A DNA stretch of 64,000 bases, taken from positions 123,925,340-123,989,339 of the forward strand of contig NC_080570.1 in NCBI RefSeq assembly GCF_030247185.1. The letters run 5' to 3'. The notes beneath the pieces are model-generated. The model had not been told where the DNA came from. It made no database searches and worked only from the letters and a program-made list of their open reading frames with translations. This DNA is from Malaya genurostris (taxonomy: Eukaryota > Arthropoda > Insecta > Diptera > Culicidae). The position numbers and the translations under genes were made by a program. Shown here piece by piece: positions 22,260 to 36,509 of the stretch; position 1 is the stretch's first letter, and each line of letters begins with the position of its first letter.

Positions 22260-23059
22260 TTGTTTGGCAACCTTTCTGAGAAGATTTTATTTCTCTCATG
22301 TTTCGTTACGTTACCGGGAAACTGGAGCAGAAAATATGGCGCCGCCATAGAAATCAACTTACCTTCACATAAAATAATGTTCACTTCATTTTTATCGCGA
22401 CAACATCTATGATTTTATGCACTAATCGCATCTAAATTAAATTATCTAGACATTGTCAGGATATTCAATGAACAAGTTGAAAGACGGCAATTAAAAAGGC
22501 GGGTGGGTAATGTCAAAGACATAACTGGATGACGAGAATACGAATAAAACTGACACTTCAGAATATCGATAAGCGTATGACTAGCTAATTGATTGTGTGA
22601 ATTTCTTCAAGTCTTTATTTACATAATGTATGAGTGAAAATATAAGTCGGAACACACGAGAGCAACAAATTGCAGGGTTGTGTATGGTGCAAGACCGATT
22701 ACATAAAAATGAAAAGTTAACATTCATTCATAAATTGAAAAATTTACAACAATTCGTTTGTGGCCTTCTAGGGTTTCTAAATTCAAGATAGGAATTGATA
22801 ATACAATAATTTCAAAAATTTACTTGTTAAACCCGATTCAGAATTACAAATTATATGGCGATTTAAAAAAAACGAAAGCCGCCATCTTCGATTTCAGGAA
22901 TTCTTAGCCTATAAATTATTGGTATACACTTGCCAAGAGTGGACAAAAAAACATGGAAAAATATTATTCAATTACATACTGATACGAGATGGACTTCACA
23001 AACTAGATACTTTTAATGCACACAAGCCAGTTGTAATTCCATATAATAAGATTATTATT

Positions 23060-24425
<1,366 letters not shown>

Positions 24426-24444
24426 ATATATATAAAAAATAGGT

Positions 24445-26300
24445 ATAGAATTCGCTCAAACTTTAGAGGGCCGAATGACATATACCAATCGATTCAGCTC
24501 GACGAACTGAGCAAATGTCCGTGTGTGTGTGTGTGTGTGTGTGTCTGTATGTGTGTTGTCAACTAAGAGGTCGAGATCTCAGAGATGGCTAGACCGATTT
24601 TGATCAAACTAGTCGCAAATGAAAGGTCTCCCCGTCACCCAAAACGCTATTGAATGGTTTTGAGATCGGATGTTTACTTTTTGAGTTATACGAAGTTTTA
24701 TGTCAAAATTTTCAGTTTTTTGACAGTATCTGTCACAAATGACCTTGAAAACAGAATATGTTTTCAGACTTAGATTCCGCACTGTAATAGCTATCCAACA
24801 AGCCATAGATTGTTAAAATCCGTCCATTTTTAATGTAGATATCAAAATTTTTGTGTAAACGACTTTTCCCCCTATTCCAGAAGTAGGAGTTTTGAGCACT
24901 GTATGACAAAGAAATGGTTGGGAGCAACATAAAACACGATTTTTTATACTGTTATATACATTTGTTTCTAAGTACCAAAAAGACTGTGTACAGCATCCTT
25001 TTTCGTGACTCGTTTTTGGCAACATAATCGTTCGAATATGACATATATAAACCAGATGATGGCAGAATTTTTCTAAATTATATTGTTTCAAACTACTTAC
25101 AGCAATAAATGCTGGAAGAACATAACATCCATATACCATTCGAATCAGTTCGTCGAGACCAGCAAATGCGTGTGTGACAAATAATTTCACTCAGTTTTCT
25201 ATGAAAATTTCTTTTCATTTCAATTCAATTCATACGAAAAGTCGTATGCTCCCAAACAAATATCCTGAATTATGTTTGGTTCTGACCTCTGGTTCCGGAA
25301 CTACAGGATGATATGTGAAACCAAATCAAAATTGTGTAACTCATTCTTCTCGTAGATGGCTGAACCGATCTAAGATTCAAATGAAATCTAAGAATCATCT
25401 AAGATTCAATTGAAAAGTTTCCAGATTCTATAAAATATCTTGCTCTTTAGTCAGATCCAACTTCCGGTTTCGGAGATACAGGATGATTAGTATAAAAATG
25501 TCTATTCCACATAAATTAATCAGGTTTATCGGGTTAGGAGATTTGGATAGTCGATAAAAAAATTAACTTTTTTCAGATTTAGTGGTATTCAGTTGTCGAT
25601 CAGAAGGCACCTAAAAATTTAATTCGTGCTATGATCTCTCAAAGATGTCTTAACTGATTTTCAAATATTTTGAAACAAATGTAAACTATACCGCTACTCA
25701 GGTGAATTTATCTGACTTCGGCCATACCGCTTTTAGAATTCCGGTTCCAGTATAAAATCGTTTCTCAAAGCTCAATCGTTTTCTCAAAAAAAGCCTAATC
25801 AAATTTCAGAAACAAAAATTCAAATTAAAACAAACTTATATACAAAAAAATGATTAATTTTATCCAATTGTGACTTCCGGTTCTCGAATTACATGATGAT
25901 GAATTTTTAAAATTCAAACCGATATAGAAGATGACAATCCCGAAAAGCTTCAAAGTTGGACTCAAAACTGTAGTAATTTATTCGTCATATGGTCATACGA
26001 ATCGGTTTGGGTTATGCTGATTCCTGAATACCGGCTCTGGAAGTACCTTAAATTACCGTAAACTCTAAATTGGAACTTACATGGCATCTTTAATCGATTA
26101 TCACACTTCTAGATTTAAATTCGATCCGATTTGCAGTTTCGACATTACAGAGTAATGAGTGCTTAAAATCTCAAATTGTCGCTTAAAACGACGGTCATTA
26201 AAATAATGTCATGAAAACTTAAACACAGAAGAATATTCATGCAAAAAACACATGCGGATTGATAAAAAAGGTATCATCTCACTGCTAGATGCTAAATAAA
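24445..26300 (+). mobile_element. Further monomer-type element copies, decayed
   Basis: A second start-like block with gggccgaatgacatatacca and a GT run at 24521-24543 is followed by diverged monomers (gatggctagaccgattttga, gatggctgaaccgatctaag, atccaacttccggtttcgg). It closes near 26.26-26.29 kb with aaggtatcatctcactgcta. It is probably two overlapping insertions. Confidence 0.6.
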
Positions 26301-26472
26301 ATGATGTTATTGAATGAAAAAAAAAAAATGATGTTATTGAATGAATCCATTTACCGTATTAAACATAATGCACAAAATTTATCTTCCCCATATTAGTCAA
26401 TTAAAAATACTCATGGTTTATAACCATACATAGTTGGTGTCTGTTTTACTATCGAACAAATAGTGTCGTAAG

Positions 26473-27101
26473 CAGTGCTGTAAAACTTCATTCAATTCAA
26501 TTGAAACTGAATGTGGAACACATTGACGATCTCTCTAATGCAGTAAACTTCACTCCCTGACACACACAATGTTTGCTGACGGCCCGAACGGGCAGCATTC
26601 AGTCATCACTCGTTTCTCTTCAATCGAGGCTCAGTTTAACCACCGTCAGTTGATTTCTTGAAGTAACAAAATATCTCTTTCAATAGTGTGAGAGCGGCCT
26701 TCAAATGAGGTTCATGTAAACATTCGAATTGGTTCAAGATAATAGATGAAAGACTAATCAGATAGCTGAAATATCAATCACAGAATACACATAAATTAAT
26801 TGTTTCCTCCTTAAGTTTTCATTTTTAACACTTTACTCCATTTATAATTCTATTCGATCGAAATTGCTTACTACCAGGAGCGAAGACTATGAAGCAGCTA
26901 GACTACTTGGCACTTGAAACTGAGTAAGCGAAACTTCGAATGACTAGGTACGATTATTCAACTGACGATGAATGCTGGGAGCTTCACTTGGAATTGGCAG
27001 CATAAGTCAAATGAATTAGAAAGGATATGCTGACGGTCAGTGGCCATAAATTTCATTTTCATCTTATATTATTCGGTTGAAAATGAAATTTTACCGCACT
27101 G
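26473..27101 (+). mobile_element. hAT-type non-autonomous element, 629 bp, copy 1
   Basis: The ends are cagtgctgtaaaacttc and the near-inverse gaaattttaccgcactg. The 8-bp flank gtcgtaag is perfectly repeated at 26465-26472 and 27102-27109. The interior has a 24-bp palindrome-like core (tgctgacggcc/gggcagca). A second 629-bp copy lies at 43265-43893. No transposase is encoded. Confidence 0.9.
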
Positions 27102-27229
27102 GTCGTAAGTCCACTGCACTCAATCATTGAAAGTATTTCGTACTTCTATGAGTCGGTTTTGCACGATACACTTTGTGCGATGATTCATTCAATCGCGCCC
27201 CATAGTAAAGTAATATGTTTTCACGTCGC

Positions 27230-28930
27230 CTAAGGCTACCGACTCTTCTCCCCTATGTATTTTTTTGTACTTTCTGACCTTATTGCCTAATCTCTGGACT
27301 GGCTTCTGAACTTGTTCCTGTCAATAAATAATAATAGGTTTACGAAATCAAGAAAGTATTACCCACAGAAAAGCACTATAAAACTGATCAACCAGCAAAT
27401 TCAAAGCATAAACGTCACCAAAATAATCACATTTAAGAAAGATATCTAAGAATAATCTGTATACCCAACTATCCTAAAATCTTCGCGTAAACGTTTTCGG
27501 CGGTCAAAAGCTTTAAAACGGGCTTGATTTCAATTTTCTGGATCAGACTTCCGATTCTAGTATTATAAGTGGTAAAATTTCAAATTTTCGTTTTTTTACG
27601 ACAATGCGAGAAATGCAAACTCTTTAAAACTGTTCCAGGATTTGCAAGTTGATTTTCCGTGGAGCTTGTTTCGGTTGAGCCTGTTTCGGAATCTAATCCC
27701 GGAAGAAATAGTCAAAATTCTAAAATAGAATTGGTATCGATTTCTCATATTAACCATGTAGTGACCCACCATCCTAGTTGAAACTAACTATTCTTGAGAC
27801 AACACTGACAAGACATCGCGTGTTTGAGCCACAATATTGCGATATATCTTTCCAATTACACGGCCTATTGTTCGAAATAATTCTAGCTTCTAGCGACCAG
27901 CCGCATCGGCAAATTGCAAATATTATTTAATAACATGGCACTTCCTCCCGTGCTGGCACAGGCCACCGCACTTCCGCCGTAATTATACCGCCCCACCGAT
28001 GTATGCTGCGAACAAACATAACGAAATCATACTCCCGACCAGTTGCTCGTCACCCACACTCGCACGTAAATCCGAAGTGATTGCGAGAAGTGATTCATAT
28101 TCGCATGCAAATTTGTTTCTGATCAATAATTAGATAATGTGTTTCTGGTTGCAACTGTGCTACACTTGAAATTCAGATTGCATTTCAGTTGCACGCTAGA
28201 ACGCACATAGTTGGCCATGGCTCCGATGTGGAACACACGGAACCAACGTCAAAATTTCCTTCCAATGTTTTATAAAATATCGTGTTTATATGTCAATAAT
28301 AAATCATAGTCACATAAAATAACCGATTCGAACTCTGCACTTTTGCACTGGAACGAAAGCAAAGCCAGTTCCGATAAGTACAGATAGTACGGAAAGTGGA
28401 CCAAAGCCCGTACAGTACATCATAGCAAAAACCTACCTAACCTGCATTTTTCATTAATAATTGTTATACTCTTTTTTTATGTTATTTCGCCTTCTAGCGT
28501 GACCAGCTGTAAAATTTAAATTTATAACCGAAATTGGTTACTGTTTTATTCCATACCGGGATCGGGACGGCAAAGGCGAAGTCCCCGCGTATTGTGACAA
28601 ACGCAAACACGACAAACAAGCCAAGTTTGCTTATCCAGCGGAACGATCAGGCGCGCGAACAGCGATAATTGCATAATTTTTCAATTATAATTTGCACTTG
28701 CACTTTACACACTTGAAATTGGTTCATTCGTCATCATATCGCACCCGTTGCAGTTCCAGTCCCTCCCTCGTTCGGACGAGCGATGACGCATCAGTTCGGT
28801 ACATAATTAAATCAACGTGTTTTTTTTTACTATCTGAGTCTGAATTGAGAAAACATTTCGCATATTTGATGAAGCGCATCCAAATGGATTGACTGCCATT
28901 GAAAAATTAATTTGAATAATGTCAATTTAC
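27230..28930. other. Unique-looking, GC-mixed DNA; no gene called
   Basis: A short minisatellite remnant (tactttctgacctt, cttgttcctgtc) lies at 27.27-27.32 kb. From about 27.77 to 28.85 kb the sequence matches nothing else in the window and carries motif-like words, including an octamer gcatgcaaat near 28104 and homeodomain-type taattag sites. It may be host regulatory or intronic DNA. Frames such as 28692-28892 have no recognisable domain. Confidence 0.35.
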
Positions 28931-29650
28931 ACCCTGTTTCTTGTATTTTAGCATAGTTTTGCAGTTCGTTCTTAATTTTGTTACTTCCTGCCTCAGTTTT
29001 CTGGACACGAAAATTAAATGTTTAAAAGTTTATTCAGTCGAAATTCGATAGTTGAAAACTCGTTGTAGCCAAAAAAATGGTGAAACATGTCGCGACTTCT
29101 TCATCTTTTTTTGAACATGTCTACGTTTACTCATAATTTACACTAGATAAAGTAGTTTTAGTAATTTTCAAATCATTTTTTTATCCTCGGAGTTCATTTT
29201 CAATTCAATAATTTCTGAAGGATTGAAATATTGAACACAGTACTCTTTAGCACAGTATATTGGCTCGATTTGTTTTTAGTACGATTTCTTTTTGGCAACA
29301 TAATTGTTCGATTGTGACGTGTTAATCCTTATATAGGAAATTCCGCTTTATCTTGGAACTCGAAGTGATAACCCGTGCATTTTTGTAACTAAAAAGATTG
29401 TAACTGTCTTCAACTACAACAACTGAAAAAAAAAAACAAATTTTTTGGATCACTCAAATATGTTCGAAAATATGTGTACATTTTTTGAAATTGTCCTGAT
29501 TATTTTAATAAACATTTTGTGCCATTTATTTCAATAAAGAATTCGATCACTAGCTTAGTCTGAATTTTGAGAGAAGAACGATTATTGATGCAGAAAAATG
29601 TAGATCGATGAAAAAAGATACCATCTCACTGCTAGGTGGATTAAGCACAT
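28931..29650 (+). repeat. 3' part of a monomer-type element
   Basis: It ends near 29615-29645 with aaaaaagataccatctcact followed by gctaggtggatta, the right terminus of the monomer family. Upstream text around 29.1-29.2 kb resembles 40.97-41.09 kb. Confidence 0.5.
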
Positions 29651-29883
29651 GGTTTATATTTTTTCTCGTGAATCGTATTTTGACTTATAACATTCGTCAT
29701 TTTGCTCATGTTTTATCACCTAAATAGTATCTCTATGAGAAGTGATAATTTCATCCGAGATTTTGAAGTAAAGGAAGATTTTTTTTGCTAGTATTTTTTT
29801 GGCAACACTGTTTCTAACAGATCACGCGTGAATCGTGTCTTGTGTCATTGTCAAACTTGTTCAGTTTGGTCTTTAATTTAATC
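29651..29883. other. AT-rich leader of the transposase relic
   Basis: Contains ttggcaacactg at about 29811, a possible terminal motif. No partner was confirmed. Confidence 0.35.
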
Positions 29884-30150
29884 ATGAATCGACTTTCGAA
29901 CGAACAACGCTTGCAAATTGATTTTTACTATCAAAATGCATGCTCAGTTATTCACCTTTTTATCGAAAAATTGTGTTCAGCGACGAAGATTATTTCTGGT
30001 TGAACGGATAAGCCAACAATCAAACATCTGGAGTAAAGACCAGCCAGAAGTATTGCAAGAGCTACCAATGCATCCCGAAAAAGTCACCTTTTGGTGTGGA
30101 TTATGGACTGGTGCACAGTGCTTCAAAAGCCCAATTTCACGCTCCTAATT
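29884..30150 (+). pseudogene. Tc3-like transposase relic, internally deleted
   Basis: The start codon at 29884 opens MNRLSNEQRLQIDFYYQNA, the N-terminus of a common arthropod Tc/mariner-type transposase. After about 20 codons the text jumps to the middle of the protein in a shifted frame, KIVFSDEDYFWLNG, containing the first catalytic-type acidic residues, then a stop. A further shift leads to IWSKDQPEVLQELPMHPEKV and TFWCGLWTG. The usual second half with the remaining catalytic residues is missing. The large internal deletion plus frameshifts and a stop make it inactive. Confidence 0.85.
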
Positions 30151-30180
30151 GATAACGCAATAAAAACGTGGTTTTCGAGG

Positions 30181-32583
30181 TACAGTATCTTCAGACAGGT
30201 TGCTCAGAATGATAGGCACCATATTTTGGAAAAAATTTATTTATGTGATTAATCCCCCTAAAAGTGAGATAAAAATATTATTTTAGCTCAGGGCCAACAA
30301 AGGGGCTAAGTAAGTTCGACAAAGTTGTGCAGAAAGTCATAGTAAAGCGGAGCCGCGGACAACATTTGTATGAAATCATCTTCAAACCAGTGTTGGTGAT
30401 TGCCGATAATTTGACAGAAGCTGCTCGATATTTTTCTAAATTGTATATAACATTTTCAATCCGGTAGAGGTTGCTACAAGAACTCGTGTCTCTCAATGCA
30501 TGTACCGTGAGAGAATGTTTCTACATTTCTTCGCTCCACTTCATACTCTGAGTACTTCACGCCCCCTAAAAAAATTGATCGGTGCTGTGTGGAATTTACC
30601 AAGGGACAATTATAGCAGAAAATCGAATCGATGATTCAACTTGATGATTCTCATACTAGGTTGCAATATTTCAAAACCCTTGTGTGAAGCATTCACACAC
30701 ATTTTCATAGACAAAACTTATGCATAGGTTATATGCACATAGTTAGAATAAGCGGCAATAGTAATATGTTTCTATCGCAATTATCCACTGCCCGTATACA
30801 AAGGGATAGCAAATTAGAATGAGCGACCGTTTGTTGCTTTAGAGAGAATCCCCACAGCAGCGTGCTAATTCGTGATGCTCAAACAGGTCATCGAGAGAAA
30901 TTCGCTCTCGAACTGGTGTCAATTCTATGTTAAATGAACCATGCCGGTGTTGCTGAGATGATATCCGTCTCTCTTTGATGGCACTGATTCAATCGTGTGA
31001 AGAGTTGCTAGTGAGCGCTCTTTGATAGATAAAAGCCATCTTTGTTTCAAACATTAAAATATAGTGATTTATCGATTTAATAAAGATTTCATCAATTTTC
31101 TCAAATTTATGTGGTAAATTGGAAAATCAAATACCTCTTAAAAATCATTTCGATATTTAAATGAAATCTGATCAACTTTTAAAAGCTTGAGTGAACATTT
31201 AAAATGAATTGATTACTCCAACTGGTATTGAATCTGTTTTTTTCAATTCACATTCAAATCTCAACAGTTAAAAACAATACAGTACAAAAGAATTACTTTT
31301 AATAACAATTAGATTTGAAATAATATTACGTTTACGGTTCACTAAAGACGGTTTCTCTTCGAGTTTCACCGAGTAAACATTTTCAATCATTTCAATGAAT
31401 AAGAAGTGATCTGAAAATACCGCCTAGTAAATATTTTCATTATTATTTGAAAGCTTATGGCCAGCTAATACTGTATTCATAGAATCTGCGACTGACTCCT
31501 ATTGAAAGTTATTCTACAGCACTTCCACAATTCTATGGATTCCCTCGAACCAAAATAATTGAGATGCTCATTAGTATTCTTTGCTGCGCCGTTTTCCGCC
31601 ACTCAGAATCAGACGTTTCGGTGAACTGCCGCTGCTAACCTAATTCACCGAAATTTATGTGATCTTCATTGTTTTCGAAGTTAGCTTTTTAATTGACGCT
31701 ACATTGTGTACATTTAAATGCTTTTCTGTAAGGTTCTGCCCAAACGCTACGGGATTTATCATTTGCCACGATAAAAATTGCTATTTTTCATGCTTCCACG
31801 CAAGACCGACAACATTGTTCCAGTTTGGAGTTCCTTGTTTTATTTATATTACTCTTCTCTTGAGTTGCACTCACCGCATTCACCAGAATTTATTTCGAAA
31901 ATTATAAATTAATTAACTTTTTCCCTTCTGCTTCCGCGCTTGATCTCGGCGAAACTTTATTCTTTTTTATCGCGCACTCCCGGTAACCGACTTTTGCTAC
32001 CGCGTTTCACAATTTGATTATCTCTTTTAAACGTTATTTATGCGATCGTTTAGGTTTATTCGAGCTTGCCTTGCTGCGGATAGGTGGACTGACTGACCCC
32101 ACCAACTCCACTCACAATGGAGGTTCCGGGATATTAAACTTTTTCGATGAATGACATTCTCAAGAGTAATATTGACGATTGATTTCAAACGTAAGTCAAC
32201 AGGCACCCAGTAGAAAATTTCGTAAGATTTCTCCAAGTGTTCATCGTTATAAATGTGATTATTATTTTGATAGGGGTGACGGAGGCCACGGATCATTGAG
32301 CCGGCTATTTTCAGTGAACATGTTTACATCATTTTCTAGCTAATTAAACACGGCCCCCGGAAGATACGCACAGTGCTAAACTGTCCGTTGACCAGTGGCC
32401 AAACAGTGAACCCCGTACGGATCGTCCGTACCATCGACAAACATTAATTACTACCTTTTTGATTCGTATCCACAATCCACATTTAGTTCCCGTTCGAGCG
32501 AAACCCCCCGCGGTCGTCATCGGTGAGCTTACGTGTGTAGCTAACGAAGGACGAAATGATTGATAGCTGTGAGAGTCGAGCGA

Positions 32584-32587
<4 letters not shown>
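30181..32587. other. Long stretch without recognised gene
   Basis: Small frames at 30278-30496, 31659-31907 and 32027-32296 show no domain. The end ttctacagcacttcc at 31.51 kb resembles a hAT-type terminus, but no partner or TSD was found. About 31.5-32.6 kb is less AT-rich, matches nothing else here, and may be host DNA. Confidence 0.35.

Positions 32588-32615
<28 letters not shown>
32588..32615 (+). repeat. (GA)n microsatellite
   Basis: About 14 GA units. A Ser/Leu-alternating frame on the minus strand is produced by it. Confidence 0.95.
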
Positions 32616-33243
32616 TCGCAGCAGGAGGGGGCTGTACCAAGCGGACCCATCATATAAATGATAATTTATTTTAAAAGGATAATTATAAATCAGCAAAAAT
32701 CGCTCGGTGATCGCTTTCGGCCACGCTGCACTAATTTCTCCTGCCCACCGCATTTCGTGACCGTTGGTAACTGGTTTTTCGATGCGGCAGGCGGCGGACA
32801 AAATTGATAGTTTTAATCACAAAACATATTTCTTCCAGTTTTTTTTTTCAAATCATGTTGGGAGATTAAATTTTACTAGACGTATGAAACCCATCAATAA
32901 AAGTGTATATGTCTACTATGCAAGACAGATTCCAGCAAACGAAAATTAAAACAAAGAGGCTGGGTAATGTCAGAGACGCAACCGGATTGACGGGCAAACG
33001 ACTAAAACTGACGTGCTTCCTGCGAAATTTCTTCAATGTTGAATCCATTCAATCGAATATTCCGTTGAATTTAGATGGATATAATTACCACTGGTTCGGC
33101 GAAAACGGCGCACAAATTAAATCGACTAAATAATCCTCCGGTTGTTTTTTGTTTGTTGTGAACGTAAGCTCGCTTACAATTCAAAACTAGGTATCGAAAT
33201 CACATTTCTGGCGAATCGTGTATCGCGGAAATACACAATTCTC
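32616..33243 (+). other. Unique DNA, then a family X left-end fragment (about 32955-33140)
   Basis: gaggctgggtaatgtcagag followed by acgcaaccgg and ctaaaactgacgtgc matches the left end of family X. The phrase ccactggttcggcg...aacggcgcacaaa at about 33.09 kb recurs at 33.77 kb on the far side of the MITE, so the host repeat is split. Confidence 0.5.
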
Positions 33244-33492
33244 GGTTGATTTTTCATTAGGGCGTATAAGCAAGTGACAGTTTCTCTTTGTTTACTTTCT
33301 CTTCTATTAATTACCAAGCGGTTTCCACGTTTATTATTAAACTCTTTGCATAAAATGATACCCGAAACTTCCGACTTTGAAACAGTTTAGTGAAATCAAA
33401 GAAAATCTTTTCAATCACATCACAATAATCGAAAGAGAGAGTGATTAAAAAGAAACTGTCACTTGATTATACGTCCTAACGAAAAATTAACC
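33244..33492. mobile_element. MITE with ~42-bp TIRs
   Basis: The left end ggttgatttttcattagg and the inverse of the right end ggttaatttttcgttagg continue in parallel through cgtataa and caagtgacagtttct, with four mismatches in about 42 bp. It shares the tttctctttgttta subterminal block with 16197-16463. No clear TSD. Confidence 0.8.
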
Positions 33493-33929
33493 TAGCTACG
33501 GAAAAACTCTGATTGAAGATTTGCAACAACTAACATTGGAATACAAAAAAAGGTGTACCCAACGCGAGTAAAATATAACTATAAAATAGAAAGTGTTTCT
33601 TGATTGTCTGTATTGTTATAGATTTGAGAAATTTCACTGTGGGATATGCCGAAAACCACCTTTTACCATTTATTTACTGGTTCTAGAAAACCGATGAAAG
33701 AAATTTTTCATAGAGCAATGTTGAGTGCTTTATTTTAAAATGTCAGGTCCAGTAAATATCGATGCGAAAAAATCCACTGGTTCTATGTGAACGGCGCACA
33801 AAAGCAGATCAGTCAATAAACGCTGTTCAATTTGAGATTTGAGCGCATTTTCTTTCAGGACATAAAATTGGGTGTAATGTACTATAAAATTAGATAGTTT
33901 TCTGATTCCGTGTAGAGATTATCTGTCAC
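33493..33929. other. AT-rich spacer, part of a split host repeat
   Basis: Contains the second half of a phrase pair shared with 33.09 kb. No gene. Confidence 0.4.
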
Positions 33930-33932
33930 ATT

Positions 33933-34263
33933 AGCGGCCCTCACACGAGACAATATTATTGTCAATACAAGGAGTATTGACAATACTTTTGATCGTGTAA
34001 TGGAAACTTCATTGGATTGACGAAAATATTGTCAAAAAATCAAAACTGCTCATCAATCCGACAATACTTTCTCTCCAGAGAAAAAACTGTCAAATATGTG
34101 CAATGAACTCTCCTCTCAATGTTTCAATGTTCAGTTGCAATATTTGAAGCTTCAAACGCTTGATTTGGTCGAAAAATGCGGACTCAAGTTACCAAGTCAA
34201 TTGGATTGACGATATTGACAATACTTTGGATTGACAATAATATTGTCACGTGTAAGGGCCGCT
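33933..34263 (+). mobile_element. MITE with agcggccct TIRs and 3-bp TSD, copy 1
   Basis: The ends are agcggccctcacacg and the inverse of agcggcccttacacg, continued by gacaatattattgtcaat on both sides. The flank att is repeated at 33930-33932 and 34264-34266. 331 bp, no coding capacity. Copy 2, in reverse orientation, is at 36012-36276. Confidence 0.88.
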
Positions 34264-34277
34264 ATTGAAAAAACACA

Positions 34278-35692
34278 CACGCTTAGAAAAAGTTACTCAG
34301 AGTTTGAGTACTAGTTACTCATTTTCAAATGATACATGGAAACGTCAAAAATTGAGTAGTTATCATCAATGATATTGAGTAACTCCTACTCTAAATTTGA
34401 GTTTAACGCAAGAACTCGTTTTTTTTGTTACTATTCGCAAGATCAGTCTAAAAGTTGTAATAACCATTTGTAGCAACAGGTTGTATATTTTGTTAGTGAG
34501 ATCGCGTATTTCGAGGGTGAGTCGCTCAACACAAACGATGTTGTGTCTGCAAAAACCGGAATGATAAACTCCGTGTTGTGCTTTAGAATGAAACCGAATA
34601 TGCTCAAATGTCATTTATGAGGAATACTGACATGTATGTTAATTTGCGATTGACACACAACTCCAAGCGACCACCACTTGATATAGTATTGAGTTCAATT
34701 ACTTAATATTTTAATACAATACACTCAGAAAAGGAGCAATTTTTTGCAAATTTGGTATATGTGAAATAAAATTTCACTCAAAATTTGAGTGATAGTTACT
34801 CTATTTTTGGTACATGTACAAATAAAGTATTACTCAGTAAATGAGTAGATATTACCCAAATATCGTTTCCAGTGGAAGAACTCAAATTTGAGTAACTTTG
34901 GAGTTACTCTAAATTAGAGTTGTTCCACTTTTTCTGTAGATGAGTGTGATCTTACTCATTTTTGAGTAACTATTTAGTAACTTAGAAAAAGTTACTCAAA
35001 GTTTGAGTACTAGTTACTCATTTTCAAATGATACATGGAAACGTCAAAAATTGAGTAGTTATCATCAATGATATTGAGTAACTCCTACTCTAAATTTGAG
35101 TTTAACTCAAGAACTCGTTTTTTTTGTTACTATTCGCAAGATCAGTCTAAAAGTTGTAATAACCATTTGTAGCAACAGGTTGTATTTTTTGTTAGTGAGA
35201 TCGCGTATTTCGAGGGTGAGTCGCTCAAAACAAACGGAGTTGTGTCTGCAAAACCCGGAATGATAAACTCCGTGTTGTTCTTTAGAATGGAAACGAATAT
35301 GCTCAAATGTCGTTTATGAGGAATAAGTGTATGAATGGTGCCTGAGCATAATTTAATTTGCGATTGACACACTACTCCAAGCGACCACCACTTGATATAG
35401 TATTGAGTTCAATTACTTAATATTTTAATACAATACACTCAGAAAAAGAATAATTTTTCTGCAAATTTGGTATATGTGAAAAAAAATTTCACTCAAAATT
35501 TGAGTGATAGTTACTCTATTTTTGATACTAATTAAGTATTACTCAGTAAATAAGAAGATTTTACCCAAATATCATTTCAGTGGAAGAACTCAAATTTGAG
35601 TAACTTCGGAGTTACCCTAAATTAGAGTTGTTCCACTTTTTCTATAGATGAGTGAGATCTTACTCATTTTTGAGTAACTATTTTTAAGCGTG
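34278..35692 (+). repeat. Tandem dimer (699-bp period) of a MITE rich in gagtaact words
   Basis: ttagaaaaagttactca starts at 34283 and again at 34982, and the two units run almost identically to about 34980 and 35692. The outer ends are inverted repeats (cacgcttagaaa / taagcgtg with agttactca). At the internal junction both termini are shortened. Words agttactc/gagtaact and actcaaatttgagt recur in both orientations throughout each unit. Frames of 82 and 76 codons on the minus strand are the duplicated copies of one another and carry no motif. Confidence 0.85.
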
Positions 35693-35710
35693 CAGTTAAA
35701 TTGATTGAAC

Positions 35711-35968
35711 CAGAGATGCCAGATCTGCAGATTAGTCTGTAAATCTGCAGATTTCGGGATAGTGCTGCAGACTTTTTGCAGACTTTTGAAAATCGAGTTT
35801 TTCGCAGGCTTTCGTACAAACTTACAGACTTTTGAAATTTTCGCGACTGCTCACCAAGTCAGTTTTGCGTGCCATACTTGACAGAGAAATTGCTGCCAGC
35901 AAGACAGATTTTTTTCAAAATCACAGACCCTGTCTGCAGATATTTGAAATGTCTACCTGACATCTCTG
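35711..35968. mobile_element. hAT-type MITE (258 bp) with 8-bp TSD
   Basis: The ends cagagatgccag and ctgacatctctg are inverse with one mismatch. The flank gattgaac is repeated at 35703-35710 and 35969-35976. The interior repeats the word ctgcaga(c/t)ttt several times. No coding capacity. Confidence 0.9.
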
Positions 35969-36011
35969 GATTGAACCATACCAGGCGAAATATTTGTTTA
36001 GTTTGTTGAAA

Positions 36012-36276
36012 AGCGGCCCTTACACGTGACAATATTATTGTCAATCCAAAGTATTGTCAATACCATTAATCCAATTGGCTTGATAACTTGAGTCCGAGTT
36101 TTTCAAAAAATTCAAGCGTTTGGCGCTTTAAAGATTGCAACTGAACATTGAAATATTGAGAGAAGAGGTCATTGCACATATTTAATCGTCAATCCGATGA
36201 AGTTTCCATTACACGATCAAAAGTATTGTCAATACTCCTTGTATTGACAATAATATTGCCTCGTGTAAGGGCCGCT
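36012..36276 (-). mobile_element. MITE with agcggccct TIRs and 3-bp TSD, copy 2
   Basis: Reverse orientation relative to 33933-34263. The TIRs are the same, the flank aaa is on both sides (36009-36011 and 36277-36279), and the element is about 65 bp shorter. Confidence 0.88.
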
Positions 36277-36509
36277 AAACGATTTACTGTTTTTTCCCTT
36301 CCAAATAAATCGAAAATTTGATTTTTCTCCACACAGGAAGTAAATAATATGTTGTTAATTTTTTAAATGAAGTACAAGTATTCTACAAGTATGAAGTATC
36401 TATTTGAAATAAATAGGCAGTGAGCAACTTCCGAAAGATCCAGTAAAACTAAACCCATTTGGGCCTCCAGCTTCTCACATTGAAAATGGCTCACCAATGT
36501 ACTTCCGCC

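Noticed and set aside
21858..22384. Several overlapping frames on both strands around 22 kb
   Set aside because: They lie over the SINE and its flanks; parts of the same peptides recur at 57.6 kb because the SINE recurs.
31505..31525. hAT-type terminus ttctacagcactt
   Set aside because: No opposite end or 8-bp duplication could be found within several kilobases.
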